64,000 nt of DNA from Astragalus membranaceus (lineage: Eukaryota > Streptophyta > Magnoliopsida > Fabales > Fabaceae), in the NCBI GenBank assembly GCA_039519185.1, contig CM076847.1:67469521-67533520 (forward strand), read 5' to 3'. The position numbers were made by a program, and so were the translations under genes. The notes under the pieces are model-generated. The model did no database searches. It was not told the origin of the DNA and saw only the letters and a program-made list of their open reading frames with translations. Within the stretch, counting starts at the first letter, position 1; every line of letters begins with the position of its first letter. This document shows, one piece after another, positions 1-11,525 of this stretch.

Positions 1-200
1 CACTGTATGGTTTGTATGGTTTCCTAGTATAACTCAATTGTGTTACCCCATTTGTGCATGTATTTTGCGACCTTGTTCTGCTTGATTGGTCTTTATTGTT
101 TACAAAGCTGAACCAATTACTGAACCTACTGTAACTAAGATCAATATGGCCGAGCCTCCATAAATTCCACCTATTGTTAATGTATTTTGTTTATATTTGT

Positions 201-406
201 AGAATTTTGAATAGAATTAACGGGTGAAGATTTTTTTGGGCTATTAGAGGTGGTGGGGCTGCTAGTTTTGGTGTTTTAGTTATATTATCATATACTATTA
301 AATTAGTTCAATTTCTTATAATTGTAACTGTTTTCAGAATTGAAAAAAGTTTGGAACAAAATGCTACTGATCTTGTTGTTTAATGGTGGAATGATGATGA
401 AAGTTT
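201..406 (+). pseudogene. Berberine-bridge-enzyme-like flavoprotein fragment
   Basis: The plus strand from about 201 encodes, with one frame slip in the T-run near 231-237, a block with WAIRGGG, ASFGVLV, SYTIKLV, TVFRIEKSLEQNATDLV. This matches the FAD-binding segment of plant BBE-like oxidoreductases, where W-A-(I/L)-RGGGG-(A/G)SFG sits near the flavin and is followed by a TVFRVxKTLEQNATxLxxxWQ stretch. A TAA stop at about 399 replaces the residue before the conserved tryptophan. Only about 65 residues of a family usually near 530 residues long are visible, with no signal peptide or substrate domain, so this is a gene scrap and not a functional gene. The downstream bases to about 470 keep a short open frame that I do not recognise. 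Confidence 0.55.
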
Positions 407-1652
407 AAAAAGTGGTGCAAAATCTGAGACCCTTTTATATAGGAATCTAAATTCTGCAAGTTTTGGTAAGAGGAAAAGTAATTATGTATAGGTGGCCCTG
501 GTTGCATCTCATTTTGCCAACTCTTGGTGTTGAATTATATTTTGATGTCCTCAAAAATTGCCACCTCTTGGTGTTGAATTATATTTTGATGTCCTCAAGA
601 ATAAACAGAGTTATAACTCAAAAAAATAATACTTTTCAGTTTTTTTTGTCTTGCTATATATAAAAATTTGCATACATATAATTTTAGTTTAAAAAGTTAT
701 GACGTTGAGCTAAACATGCATGCACTTTCAGTCTGAGCATTGAGATTCTAAACTATCAATTATGCTTGAGCTGCACTTGATAATGGGAAAGGAAATAGAA
801 ATTCTAAATTAAATTTTCATGTATACAAATAGTAGTACTTTTACCTGTTCACTATTCAGCTTAAACCTCATGCTAGCTCTTGGAATTGAATTATGCTTAA
901 GCTGCACTTTTTTTTTGATAAGCTTGAGCTGCACTTGATTATTTGAAGATGCTTTAGTTGTATTTTCATGACATGATGCGTTTTCCTGAGGTGCCAAATT
1001 AATTCTGTTATAGTTGCACCACTTGTGCAGGATTGAAAGATATATATTTTAGGTAGAGTAATTCATGGATATGTTTGTTTGGCAAAAACTATCACATGGA
1101 GGACTCATTATTGGACTAATATGTATTTCAAATGTCACAATTGAGTAATTCATGGATTATGCTTTAAAAAAAGTAGTGGGTTAAAGGAAACAGAAATTAT
1201 GATCAAATTATGTTTAGGTAATCTGTGTGTTTATTTTGGTGTATGATTCGAGCTATGTTGTTTTGAAATCATTTGGTATATCATTCGATTAAATATGTAG
1301 CTTTTTAGTTGCTAGAAGTGGTTGATTTTGTTTTAATTCATCTCTCTCTCTCTCTCTCTCACTCTCTCTCGATGGACATCCATCGTTCTATCTCTAATAT
1401 ATCGGCAATTTTAAATGTGCAGAATGAAATTTCCTTCTTCGCTCTGCCTTTGGATGTATGATAGGTTGTATACAAAAAGAGTGGCTTTGAAACAATCTTT
1501 TGTAGACGGCGTGTGGGAGTTTGTTCTTTTTGCATCGAGTCATGAACAATTTAGAGTTGAAGGGGGAATTCGACGTCCGTGAGTCAAATGCGAATGTAGA
1601 AAGATTAAGAATCCAACGGAGGTCATTGAACACTTGAAGAGAGTTGGGTTTA
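407..1652. other. Non-coding AT-rich stretch
   Basis: No gene is supported here. The stretch contains a short direct repeat at about 518-600 (two copies of a block containing CACTCTTGGTGTTG-like sequence) and a pure (TC)n microsatellite at 1341-1370. Open frames on either strand are short and have no recognisable motifs. Confidence 0.5.
1341..1370. repeat. (TC)n microsatellite
   Basis: An alternating TC tract with a single A interruption. It is a simple sequence repeat. Confidence 0.9.
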
Positions 1653-3237
1653 CACTAGTGCAAAAACAAGAAAAGAATTGGTGATTTTAAGTCGGACTCC
1701 CAAATATTCGACTTAAATGGTGGACGCGGTGGCAATTTTGTAATAAACACGCGAAAAAAATTCTGGCGTTCACCCTTTTAAGCCGGGCAACTCTTACGTC
1801 CGACTTTAAATGTGTAATCTATTTTTTGCAAACAGCACATCTCGCGCTGCAAGTTTTTTTTACTTGCGTGATTATTTTATCTTGCGTTTACTATTTTTTT
1901 TTAACTAAAAATCAAAAGTTCAAAACACTTAAAACGCTAACTGTGAACCCTAAACTCATCAGTTTCCACGCTCTTCCCATCACTCTCTCCACCAAAACAA
2001 CCGTTCCATTGCTCTACCCATCACTCTCTTTGCCGAAGCTCCCTCTCTCTGCCAACTCGCCGTCTTCCTCCATCGCTCTCTTCTCTCTGCCGTGGTCTCC
2101 ATCTATCTCGTCGTCAACGTCTCTCTTCCTCTCACCGTCAACTTCATTGGTTGGCTTTCTTCTGATTTTTCTGAAAGGTAAACAACAACTCTTTTCTGAT
2201 TCATTTCATGAGTTGAGAATCTTCATTAAGATGAGAGCTATTTCTATGTTTGATTGAATTAAAGGAATTCATATCTCTCTTTACATTCTTAGGGTTTTGT
2301 TATATGCCTTATTATTTTGTGAAATTTGTTAGGGTTTAATGTTTTTTGCCTTAGTTTTAAGAATTGATAGTTTTACCTTTCTAATTTTGCAAGAATCAGG
2401 TTCAGTAGTAAGCACCTTGCAATCTTTCTTATTTAATTGATTTGACACCATTCATAGTAAATGTTGAGGCACCACAAAATAGCCTGCATTTTGATCCCTG
2501 TGTCTTTGAAATGGGTATGAGTCCATGCTTCTGTATGTAGGTGTATCATGTTTGGTAAGGTTACCAGAAATAGGCAGAACAAGGATTCATAGTTAGTATT
2601 TGCCATTGGTAACTTTTTTAAAAGGCAAATTCTGCATTATTCAAAAGAACCATTAAGAACAGGATTAATATTTAGTATCAATTTTAACAATAGTAATAGG
2701 TGAAAAACTACCAGAATGATTTTCAACAAATGACCAAATAAGTGAAAAACTACCAGAACTATATTACTCATTATAAACAATGAGAAGGGGAGGAAAAGAC
2801 ATGAAGAAACAACACTTTGCATACGCCATCTAACAATGTTAAGCAAAATACATTTGAAGATCAATTTCAATTCTGAGGTTAATTTCATCTAGACAAGCCA
2901 CTCTGCTATGATAACTTAGCCTATGATTTAATTTCATCTAATTTCATCTGATTCAGTGAGGGGTATTGAAATATGCTTTCATATACACATTAAGTTGGCT
3001 ATGACTAGAGAACAATTTCTACATCACCAAGTGATTATTTTATACATAAAGATTTGTATGCTAAAGATTTCGTGTACTTCCTGCAAGTTGTGTGGTTTGG
3101 TTGTCTTTATGTGAAATGTCATTGCCTCTATTTGTGTGGAAGTTCAGAGGTTCTGTTTTTACTATTAGGACAGCAGCATTTTCAACCAGTTTGTTAGCTA
3201 CTCAGTGTGTCTGGAGAAATTTTACTTTCTGTAAAAC

Positions 3238-3240
3238 TGC

Positions 3241-3316
<76 letters not shown>
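3238..3316. repeat. (ATT)n microsatellite
   Basis: About 26 uninterrupted ATT units. The tract would translate as polyisoleucine in one frame, so the open frame across it is an artefact. Confidence 0.95.
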
Positions 3317-3318
<2 letters not shown>

Positions 3319-3622
3319 GCATTAACATTTGACTTAGATGTATTCAATGCTGCATACATTTGTGCATCTAGCATATTTAGACTAGTATCTGTTTAGGACT
3401 AGATAATATGTATTTTAACTATCTAAATCATATAAATCTATATTTACAACCAAATTATCACTCTTCATGAATCTCTTAATGTCTTCCCACAAAAATGTGA
3501 TCTCACGATACATACCACAAAAATGTCTCCCCACCCTAATATTTTCTTTCTTTTTGCTATAAAAATGATCCTCTCTCTCTAATTTGAAGTTCTCTTGTTC
3601 TATTTTACTTAACAGATCAAGA

Positions 3623-3745
3623 TGATAGATGGGTGAGGAGGAAAAGTGGTCGCTGCCCTAAAGGAAGAAGGGGAAAGGCAACATGATAGATGGGTGAGGA
3701 AGAAAAGTGGTCGCCGCCCTAAAGGAAAAGTGGGTGCTGCCCTAA
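3623..3745 (+). repeat. 61-bp tandem duplication
   Basis: Two adjacent copies starting GATAGATGGGTGAGG at 3623 and 3684. A partial third copy of the inner CTGCCCTAAAGGAAGAAGGG part follows. The frame through it is basic and repetitive; no function is evident. Confidence 0.7.
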
Positions 3746-4279
3746 AGGAAGAAGGGGAAAGGTACAAACATATGTTTTTCACTGATTTTCAACTTTTTTT
3801 TAGTGACAAGGTTGAAACTGATTGTATGGAAATAAGACCAATAACTGTCTCAACTGAATTCATCTCCAGTGATTTTGCTAGTTGTTCTTTTCTTGCGCAT
3901 TATTGTAATTAAAATTGAGGGATGAAAGCAATGAATTTGACTTCACCATTTGTCACAATTACTTAAAACTATTAGGATAACTATTAGGATGCTCTGTTAT
4001 GATCTAGGGAGGGTGTTATGATCTAGGGAGAGAGAAGCAATGAATTTGTACATTAGCTATATGTTTTGTAGTTGAGATATTAATGCATATATACTATAGA
4101 TAGAGTATTGCAGAATATGGCTTCCAACTCATTTAGGACCATGTTCATCTGTTAATTATTGGTCCTTTCACTACAATAAATTCCTTCAATCGTTTTCAAG
4201 TCCAAGAAAGGAAGCCATCTTCTTTAGCTCCACATCAAAAAGGTTATCTAGAGGATCAAATTTCCCTGTCAAGTTTGGC

Positions 4280-4686
4280 TCATGCAACAACTAATAACTG
4301 GTTTTCATTAATATCATCAATATCACCAGTAAGAGAAGCCTCACCATCACTATCCCCATTATCTATTTTCTTTGAGGGACTTCCACTATCTTTATCAAAC
4401 TCACAATTCTCCATAATTGTGTTATATTGAACTGCTTTCAATCTCCTTTGCCTTGGAACTTCTGGTTCTACATGGATTTGTTTGGTCTTCTTTTGTTCAT
4501 ACTTCTTTGAGAGATTAGTGTTCCAATAGTTCTTGATTTCATTGTATGTTCGTCCTGCTAGCCTCTTCGCCATCAAAGCCCATCTATAAGAACAAAAATC
4601 ATAATTTTAATTAGTTGTTGATCACAAAGGAATTATTATGAAAGAAAATGAATTAAGAACTTCTCATCATAGTTTATATATCTACT

Positions 4687-4741
<55 letters not shown>

Positions 4742-4965
4742 CTGGTGGTATGTGAATGTATATATGAACTTCTAATCATAGAATGTATATATTATGAGAC
4801 TTGTGTTGAGTAGAATGCATAAGTTAAAAAGAAAAAAATAAGAGTAAATGAAGGATGAAGTAAGTACATTTATTGAATGACAACATATTTGGAGAGAGTT
4901 TCATCTTCTTCTCAAGACCAAGTACATATATTGATCTCCTTGGGGCAGGAGGGACGTCTATCCAT
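4280..4965 (-). pseudogene. R2R3-MYB transcription factor remnant (antisense inside the CACTA element)
   Basis: On the minus strand the segment below 4586 encodes W-A-L-M-A-K-R-L-A-G-R-T followed by NEIKNYWNTNLSKK, the end of a plant R3 MYB repeat (third-helix recognition region), then an acidic tail of about 65 residues ending at 4280. It is preceded by an AG splice acceptor in the phase used by intron 2 of plant R2R3-MYB genes, so the exon is genomic and not from a processed copy. Further upstream at 4965-4880 a piece starting at an ATG contains TWS, a TGA stop (4912-4914), then EEDETLSKYVV, the start of R2. The middle exon (rest of R2 and first half of R3) is absent; an AT microsatellite sits where it should be. 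The gene is therefore broken by deletion and a nonsense codon. The exon 3 call is strong, the exon 1 call moderate. Confidence 0.7.
4690..4738. repeat. (TA)n microsatellite
   Basis: An uninterrupted TA tract located in the MYB remnant where exon 2 is missing. Confidence 0.9.
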
Positions 4966-5200
4966 CTTAGTTACTATGCTTCTTTTATAACTCAAAAACA
5001 CTTCATCATAACTGACATACATAAAAAATAATGAGAGTCATTAATTGATACACAATGCAGTGTTAAATGAGGTTTAAAAAAATAATAATGTTGGAATTAA
5101 TTTTGTCTTTGTAGTTCTATTGGAATTAATTACATTGTTTGCCATTAATATTAATTTTGTCTTTTTTATTGTTCTTTTTACTATTTTTTTTAATGTAGCT

Positions 5201-5810
5201 ATGGATCGTAGTTGGATGCAAAGTAATAAGTTGAGTGATGAGTATGCGAACGGGGTGGAAGAGTTTTTAAAGTTTGCTCAAACAAACCTTGAAAGTTGTG
5301 GTGGAATTTTGGTTTGTCCTTGTGTTAATTGTGTGAACCTAACACCACAACCCGCTGAAACGATTAAAGATCATCTTCTTGTTGATGGGATTTGTCGTGG
5401 TTATACAACGTGGACATGGCATGGTGAGAAGTTAGATATCCCAATTGTGTCGGAAAGAGAGAATTTCGTAGATGCAAATATGGATGACCGAATGGAAGAC
5501 ATGATACGTGATATTGGTCCGGAATCTTATAAGCAAGCACATGCCTATGATACTTTGTGCAAAGATAAAGAAGAGCCTTTGTATTTAGGATGTACAAAAC
5601 ACACGCGATTGTCTGCGGTGATAAAGTTGTTCAACCTAAAGGCAATAAATGGGTGGACTGATAAGAGTTTCACCGAGTTGCTGGAGTTGTTGAAAGACAT
5701 GCTTCCAGAAGGTAACACATTACCGTGTCGTACGTACGAAGCGAAGAAAGTTTTGTGTCCGATGGGTGTTGAGTATAGAAAAATACATGCATGCCCCAAT
5801 GATTGCATAT
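5201..5810 (+). pseudogene. CACTA transposase (TNP2 type), N-terminal fragment
   Basis: The frame from the ATG at 5201 begins MDRSWM, the hallmark start of the transposase-associated domain of plant En/Spm TNP2-like proteins, and carries a Cys-rich CPCVNC motif followed by TIKDHLLVDGICRGYTTWTWHGE. After a spacer it continues with LFNLKAINGWTDKSFTELL, LLKDMLPEGNTLP and KKVLCPMGVEYRKIHACPNDC, the start of the transposase core. The family is normally 800 residues or more; here about 203 remain. The frame runs into an LTR at 5811, which supplies the last few residues and the stop. ATG 5201 is chosen over 5120 because MDRSWM is the conserved start and a TTTAATGTAG acceptor-like site precedes it. 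The protein would normally bind subterminal repeats and cut the ends. Confidence 0.85.
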
Positions 5811-6961
5811 TGTTGCGTTAAAAACACACTTAGAGCAAGTGTACTCTTTCGCAGAAGTAGTATAAAAGATTATCGTCTCCACAGTGATTAATTAACAAGT
5901 ACTAAATTAATCAAGATTTATTATTATTTAGACGAACGAATAATTGAGATGTACGAAAACAAATAAAAATAAATAAAGAACAATAATAAAATGCAAGATT
6001 TAATTCAATGGAGAGAGGCCTAGGGTCACGGTTTCACTTGCAAGATTCGATTCCCCTATGTCTAATTCTACCCGAATTCCTTTATTTTATTTAATTACCA
6101 ATCCCTTTACTAAAGCTATTAATTCGATTGGTCATTCGCGATTAATATTCTTTTTCCTAAACTAACCCTTGTTTGGTCATGCAAGAATTTAAGTTGAGGA
6201 AAAGCATAAAGAACAAAAAGGTTGAATGATTGGAAGACTAAATTAAAGTTTGGTCATGCATTAATTATAGCCCCAATTATCCTATAGGTCCACCAACTAA
6301 TTGCAGTACGGTCGCTGATCAACTAATTGATTATGATCATGCAAAGGGTGATCAATCCTAAGAACGTGATTAAATTGCTAGGACAATATTAAATGAAATA
6401 AAAATAGGAATTCAGATTAAAAATTAGAACATCAAAAGGTCTCTAATCAAGCAAGATCCACCTAAGACCCTAGAAGAGGATTTAGCTATCCATAGTGTTC
6501 AAAAACAATGAAATAAAATTAGGAGTCATAAATTACAGAGATAAAAATAACCCGGAATTGAGAAATTTCTGATCTTGAAAATTTAGTCTCCTTTTTCTGC
6601 TCCAGAGCTCTCTCACGATGTCAAGAACGGGTACCCAAAACTCCCACTCTCCAAGCCGGCGCTACTGTTGCGTCCTTCTTTCTTTTTCTTGTGCGGCACT
6701 TTTTCTATCTGTGTTGTGCGGCTCTTCTTTGTGTAGTGTACGGCTTCTTCAATATGTGCAACAACCAATTTATATCCAGCCAAATAGGAAATAGGGTTCC
6801 GTGCATAACAAAACTCCAGGAATTCACTCACGACACTTTTCTCTTATAGCTGGGCTTCAATTCCTTTTCCAAGTAGAAGGTTGCATGGGCCTTTTTGAAT
6901 TCCATCAATTGGGCTGCCTTCTTCTTTCTTTTATTTCACAGCATATAATATATATATATTA

Positions 6962-8470
6962 GGCTAAATTATAGTTTTGGTCCCCATATTTTCAAAAATC
7001 CCGACATTTGGTCCCCCTATTTTAAAACTCAGACATTTAGTCCCCCTATTTTAAAAAACTCAGAAAATTTAGTCCAAATGGGGGTTTTTCTTTTTTTTTT
7101 GCTGAATTGGCCTACTAACAAAAAAAAATTGCTGGTGTGGCTCTCATTAAATGATGTGGCAGCTGACTCAACTTGCCCACATCATTTAATGAAGCCACAT
7201 AAGCATTGCCACATCAGATTTATTATTTATAATTATTAAAATAATAAATAACTATATTATTTATTATTATTATTATTATTACTAAAATCAGACCATCAAC
7301 ACACTTTTTCTTCCTCTCCCTCTCATCTCCTTCGCTGCCACCATCAAAGCCACCACCGCTGCACACCGCTGCCATCAGAAACCAGAAATCGCTGCCTCCC
7401 TCTTTGTCTCCCTCTCTCTCTCTCCCTCCCTCTCTCCCTCTCTCCCTCTCATCTCCTTCAGTGTTCCAACAACAACAGAAATTGAACCCCCCAGAAATCT
7501 CCTTCAACGATTTCTTCTTCTGCCATTTTTTTGCCCCAGAAATCGAACCCCTCTCCTTCTGTCATCGTTCTTCTCCCGCAATCGATGAACCCTCTTCTCC
7601 ATCGTTCTTTTCCCTCTTCTTTTTCCATCGTTCCAACAACAATAGAAATCGAACCCCTTCTTCTTTCTGCTACCTCTGCAGATCCATAAGTAAATCTGAA
7701 ACGAAAAAAAATGGCAGAAGAACACTGGGTTGTGTCACGTGGATCTGAAGGTTAAAAAATGGCGAAGAAGAAGAAGAACACGTGGATCTGTCACAGCGGC
7801 CATGGGTTGCTTGCGGTTGCGATCAGAAGCAGAGAAGGGATGGAACTCACGAACAGAGAGGTGGAACGGTGGCTCTGTCACGGCGGCCATGGGTCACGCG
7901 GTGGTTCTTCTGGGTTGCGTTTCTGGGTTGCGAGATTGTTTGTGTGTTTCTGGGTGAGTGAGAAGAAGAGAGCTTGAATGTTAATTATTTTCCTCTAACG
8001 TGTTTTTTCTTTTCTGGGTGAGTGAGAAGAAGAGAGGTTGAAGAGAGGTTGAAGAAGAAGAGAGGTTGAAGAAGAGCTTGTTGTTGACAGTGGGTGAGAA
8101 GAAGAGAGGTTGAATGTTAATTATTTTCCTCTGATGTGTTTTTTAATTTCAATTTGAATGTTAATTATTAAAACCCTATTTTAATTTTTAATTCAAATGA
8201 AAGCCACCTCAGGTGGGTCAGATACACGTGGCTCATTAAATGATGTGGCAGTCACATGTGGCGCTTACGTCAGGTGCCACGTCATTATCGAAAGCCACCT
8301 TAGCCTTTTTTTTGTAATGCATCCAGATCAGCCAAAAAATTGAAAAACCCCCTTTTGGACTAAATGTCTTAAGTTTTTAAAAAGAGGGGGACTAAATGTC
8401 TGAGTTTTAAAATAGGGGGACCAAATGTCCGGATTTGTGAAAATAGTGGGACCAAAACTATAATTTAGCC
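6962..8470. mobile_element. Non-autonomous Mutator-like element (MULE) with about 140-bp terminal inverted repeats
   Basis: The left end GGCTAAATTATAGTTTTGGT at 6962 is mirrored at the right end up to 8470, and the two termini stay complementary for about 140 bp with scattered mismatches. They are flanked by 9-bp direct repeats TATATATTA (6953-6961) and TAGATATTA (8471-8479), 8 of 9 identical, the duplication length typical of Mutator-like elements. The interior has a CT-rich section (7310-7680), a short GC-richer section around 7780-7960 and repeated GAAGAAGAGAGGTTGAA blocks. No transposase is present. Whether the GC-rich part is a captured gene piece cannot be decided by eye. Confidence 0.82.
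7949..8150 (+). repeat. Internal repeats of the MULE
   Basis: A GTGAGAAGAAGAGAG block followed by TTGAATGTTAATTATTTTCC occurs at about 7954 and again at about 8094, with several shorter AGAGAGGTTGAAGA units between. This is a degenerate tandem array. Confidence 0.7.
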
Positions 8471-8655
8471 TAGATATTATTTTACGTTCCAATTGGCTAT
8501 AAATTGTACATTTATTCTTTTTCTATATTTTTTATTCTCTGCAAAATATAGAGTAAATTAAGTCAATGACTTATATAAATAGTAGTAACTGCCTTAAAAT
8601 ATGACGTGAAAATGTCTCTAAGAAATGCACAAAATTGGAGTTTATCAACTCCCCC

Positions 8656-9370
8656 ATACTTAACATTTGTTTGTCCTCAAGCAAATTTTCTGGCTCAACA
8701 AAATTTTCAAATAAGTAAGAGAGACATCCAAATAAGGAACCCAAAATTAGAAGCACAATGACAGACAATAGACAATATAGCACATATGAGGTGTCAAAAG
8801 GTTGCCCAATTAGAGGCTCATGTCCCTGAAGAATACATTTTTGTGAACAAAGGCACTCGCTCACAATCTCTCTATGTGTTTAGGGACTAGGGAAAATATG
8901 CACTCAAGTTTCAACAAAATGCACATTACCATATGTTTGTAATTTGACCAAGTCTCCACTAAATAGTTCACATGCTTGCAAAAGATGGGGTTTCATGGGT
9001 TGTAGTGGGGCCAGGGTGAATTCATGCAGGGTAGGAAATAAGAAGGAAGAGATAATCAGAGGGCTAAAAGAACCAAGAAATAAATAGTAACCTTTGAAAC
9101 CAAATATGGAGCTCCTATCTATTTTACAAATTTTTCCCAAACTCCAAATTAATTTCACTTCCATTCTTCACTCTTCTTTTTCCTATTGAGTCGACTCTTT
9201 TTGATTTGTTTTTTGCTCTTGAGTAGACTCTTTTTTTTTTTTGAATTTTCCATTTGGCTCTTTCATTCTTTTGATGTGCCTTTTCCTCCTTCTTGCTTTC
9301 TTTCTTCTTCTTTTTTTCATTTCATTTTTCTATATTTCTCTCGGGAGGAAAAGGAACTTGTAACCATATG
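8656..9370 (-). mobile_element. 3' internal region of the Athila-like element
   Basis: It directly follows the LTR with a reversed polypurine tract (8656-8672) and the motif TTTGTCCTCAAGCAAA. The same arrangement (reversed PPT, then CTTGTCCTCAAGCAAA) follows the LTR of the element at 50853-55672. No gag or pol coding is recognised, so this is the untranslated 3' part or the interior of a non-autonomous element. The right limit is approximate. Confidence 0.5.
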
Positions 9371-10984
9371 AGCCACTCTTATTTCGTTTTTATGTCCTGA
9401 TGAGATAGACAATTAAAATATAGGACAAAATTGTAACTTTCAATAGTTGCTCCAAATTTAATTTCAGATGGTTACCACAAAAAAAGAAAAAATTATATCT
9501 GGGTACCAAAGAAAAAATATAACAAATAGGCTCAAAGGGGGCACAGAGTATATTTTAAAATAATTTAAATTTTAAATACTATTTTTTTATCAAATTTTTT
9601 TGTACATAACGTTTCAAGCTAATATCATCCTAAAAAAAATATCCTAAATTTTTTTTATTTTTAGTTGTGTTATAGTTAACTTTCACTCACTAGGTTCCAC
9701 ATAGAATTTTTTTTATTGTAAAATTTTAAAATTTCAACTACAATTTTTGTTTAGAGAGAATCTGGACCTAAAATTTCAACTACTGCTATATAAAAGTTAA
9801 GAGAGAATCTTGACCTAAAATTAATCCAGTAACAAAATTTAAAATTAATTAGTTGTCTCTTTAGCATATTTCCTTTTCATATTTATATACTAAATTTGTA
9901 AAGTACGATGTGATAAGCATAAACATTTATGGAAAATATTATAGGAAAATTTTAAGTATTTAACTTTTCACATTTATATACTAAATTTAAGAAGTGTGAT
10001 GTGATAAGAATAAGTAATTATGGAAAATACTAAAGGAAAATATTATAAGAAAATTAATTACCAACAAGGGATGCTTTAGTTAGATTTGGAGAGTTGAGGG
10101 TTTCTTCTTTTGTGTTCTGTTCCGTTTAAGCTTTGTAGTGGGGTAGCTGATTGCAATTATGTTTTATCTCTTGGGGATGGTTTTGTTCATATGTTTGAAA
10201 AAATTGGGGTCTGATGTATTAAGATGGGTGGAATTCAGCAACTTCATGGGCTGTTTGAGATGTTTGAACTAATCTTCTTTTGCAGTGAGTTGGAGTACAT
10301 TTTGTACTCAATTTGATAAAATATTTGCGTATAAAAAAATAGTTTTACGATACTTCAAATACATGAAATTTGAAAAATTTATGTGGTACTAGTCAAGCTC
10401 TCTGATGGGATAAGGAGTTACAACTTCATTGTGTTAAATTTTTAACTAGAGGAACATGTTGTAGTTGATGGGATCAAGTCCCCTAAAATTGTGGTATCAG
10501 AATTTGACAATTTGGAATGAGATTAGAAACATTTGAGATTCAAAACAATCTGTGATTTGGTTTGTAAGGAGACAAGTGAATATGATTGCTCACACTCTTT
10601 TCTATATCGCAACGTCTTGATCTAGTCCCAAAGTTTTTGAGACTTTACCAAATTTATATCAAATTTTCTTTAAAGTGAAATGCTATAAGTTTAATTCAAT
10701 ACATGAAAGTGATATATCAATAATTATTTTGAGCTTTATGACAGTTAAGCCTACCAGGAGACGTGATCACACTTTAAGAACTAACTTTTGTATAGAAAGT
10801 GATACGTCTCCAATATTGGTTTCACTATGTATAGGGAATGAATGACTTGGATCAACCTCATTGTCATTATTCAATGAAAAAAATTATTTGAATATATATA
10901 GCAAAGATAAAATTACTAAAAGATTTGTTCCATTGACAATAAATTTGTATGTTACACAGAGCTGTAAATTCTTATACAATATAC
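9371..10984. other. AT-rich stretch without a recognisable gene
   Basis: Several blocks are internally repeated, for example TTTCACATTTATATACTAAATTT-like segments at about 9873 and 9965, each followed by GTGTGATGTGATAAG-like sequence. A similar block recurs near 13660-13720, suggesting an uncharacterised dispersed repeat. No coding signal is seen. Confidence 0.4.
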
Positions 10985-11422
10985 TACTTTCCACTAGAAC
11001 TAGCTACAAACCATATCCATAAGTACATTGGCACCACGCAATAAAACAACAAACGGCCACAAATGCAAACAGTGACGGTGGAGTTTTTCCTTGATGGAAT
11101 TAGCAATCCTGTTGGGGCTTCCTCTCTTTTTGGCTGAGAGGGATGAAACCGGGGAGGAAAACGACGGTGATGGGAATGATATATGGCTGGTAGTGGTGGA
11201 ACATTGAAGCTTATAGGATTTCTAGACATAGGAGACTGATCTGAATGAAAGTACCTTCTGCCATGACCATCTTGTTTACTGAACTCAATAACAATTGGTT
11301 TCCCATGAATTTATTTTCCATTCATATTTATTTCAAAGCCATTGTCGCGTGTCTGATGTCAAAGAATTCCACGTATCTCTTGTTCTTTTTCCATGGGATC
11401 GCCCTCACTTCCTTTATGGGAC
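10985..11422 (-). pseudogene. Mei2-like / Terminal-EAR1-like RNA-binding protein fragment
   Basis: Read on the minus strand from a TTTAATTGTAG acceptor at about 11423, the frame gives GPIKEVRAIPWKKNKRYVEFF, DIRHATMALK, then MNGK, a stop, IHGKPIVIEFSK and GHGRR. This is the order of the second RRM of plant Mei2-like/TEL proteins: E-(I/V)-RE-TP-x-K, then (F/Y)VEF-(F/Y)-D-(V/I)-R as RNP1, then MNGK-x-I-x-GK-x-(V/I)-x-FSRPGG. The TAA at 11311-11313 lies inside the conserved MNGKxI motif, so it is a pseudogene. The following frame to 10985 is a proline/histidine-rich linker that degenerates. The upstream RRM and the diagnostic C-terminal Mei2 RRM are not seen. The family acts in RNA binding during meristem and meiosis control. 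Confidence 0.6.
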
Positions 11423-11525
11423 CTACAATTAAACAAACAAACCACCAAAAGAAATTAAAAAAAAAACAAATAGAGGCAGAGAGAGAAAGTGAAGACACAC
11501 AATTAATTCTCAATGGATAATTTTT

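Larger units (their letters stand above)
1831..4279. other. CACTA interior without a recognisable gene
   Basis: This holds a C/T-rich leader-like section (about 1950-2160), AT-rich sequence, the (ATT)n tract and a small tandem duplication. The 143-codon open frame at 1826-2257 is compositionally biased (serine, leucine and proline from CT-rich DNA) and has no recognised domain, so I do not call it a gene. Confidence 0.45.
1653..5810 (+). mobile_element. CACTA (En/Spm-like) transposon, 5' part only
   Basis: The left end begins CACTAGTGCAAAAACAAG at 1653, a typical CACTA terminus. It is followed within 180 bp by short subterminal motifs in both orientations (AAGTCGG at about 1691, CGACTTA at 1709, AAGCCGG at about 1780, CCGACTTT at about 1800), as expected for transposase-binding subterminal repeats. 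A TNP2-type transposase N-terminus on the same strand lies at 5201-5810. Between them are pyrimidine-rich sequence (about 1950-2160), an (ATT)n tract, a 61-bp tandem duplication and an antisense MYB gene fragment. The element is cut at 5810 by an LTR; the matching right terminus is not in the window. The assignment rests on terminus plus transposase; the internal continuity is inferred. Confidence 0.62.
5811..8655 (-). mobile_element. Athila-like 3' LTR, interrupted by a Mutator-like element
   Basis: The block starts TGTTGCGTTAAAAACACAC at 5811 inside the CACTA transposase frame and ends GGAGTTTATCA at 8655, immediately followed by ACTCCCCCATACTTAAC, which is a reversed polypurine tract. That order (PPT then LTR on the minus strand) identifies it as the 3' LTR of a minus-strand element. 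The first bases (GCAAGTGTAC, then a GATTATCGTCTCCACAGTGATT-like block) align with the LTRs at 31988, 50853, 57390 and 61226. Without the 1509-bp insert and its duplicated 9 bp the LTR is about 1.33 kb. The 5 bp before it is CATAT; its partner beyond the lost 5' LTR is not seen. Confidence 0.6.

Noticed and set aside
3092..3325. Open frame ending in polyisoleucine
   Set aside because: It is created by the (ATT)n microsatellite.
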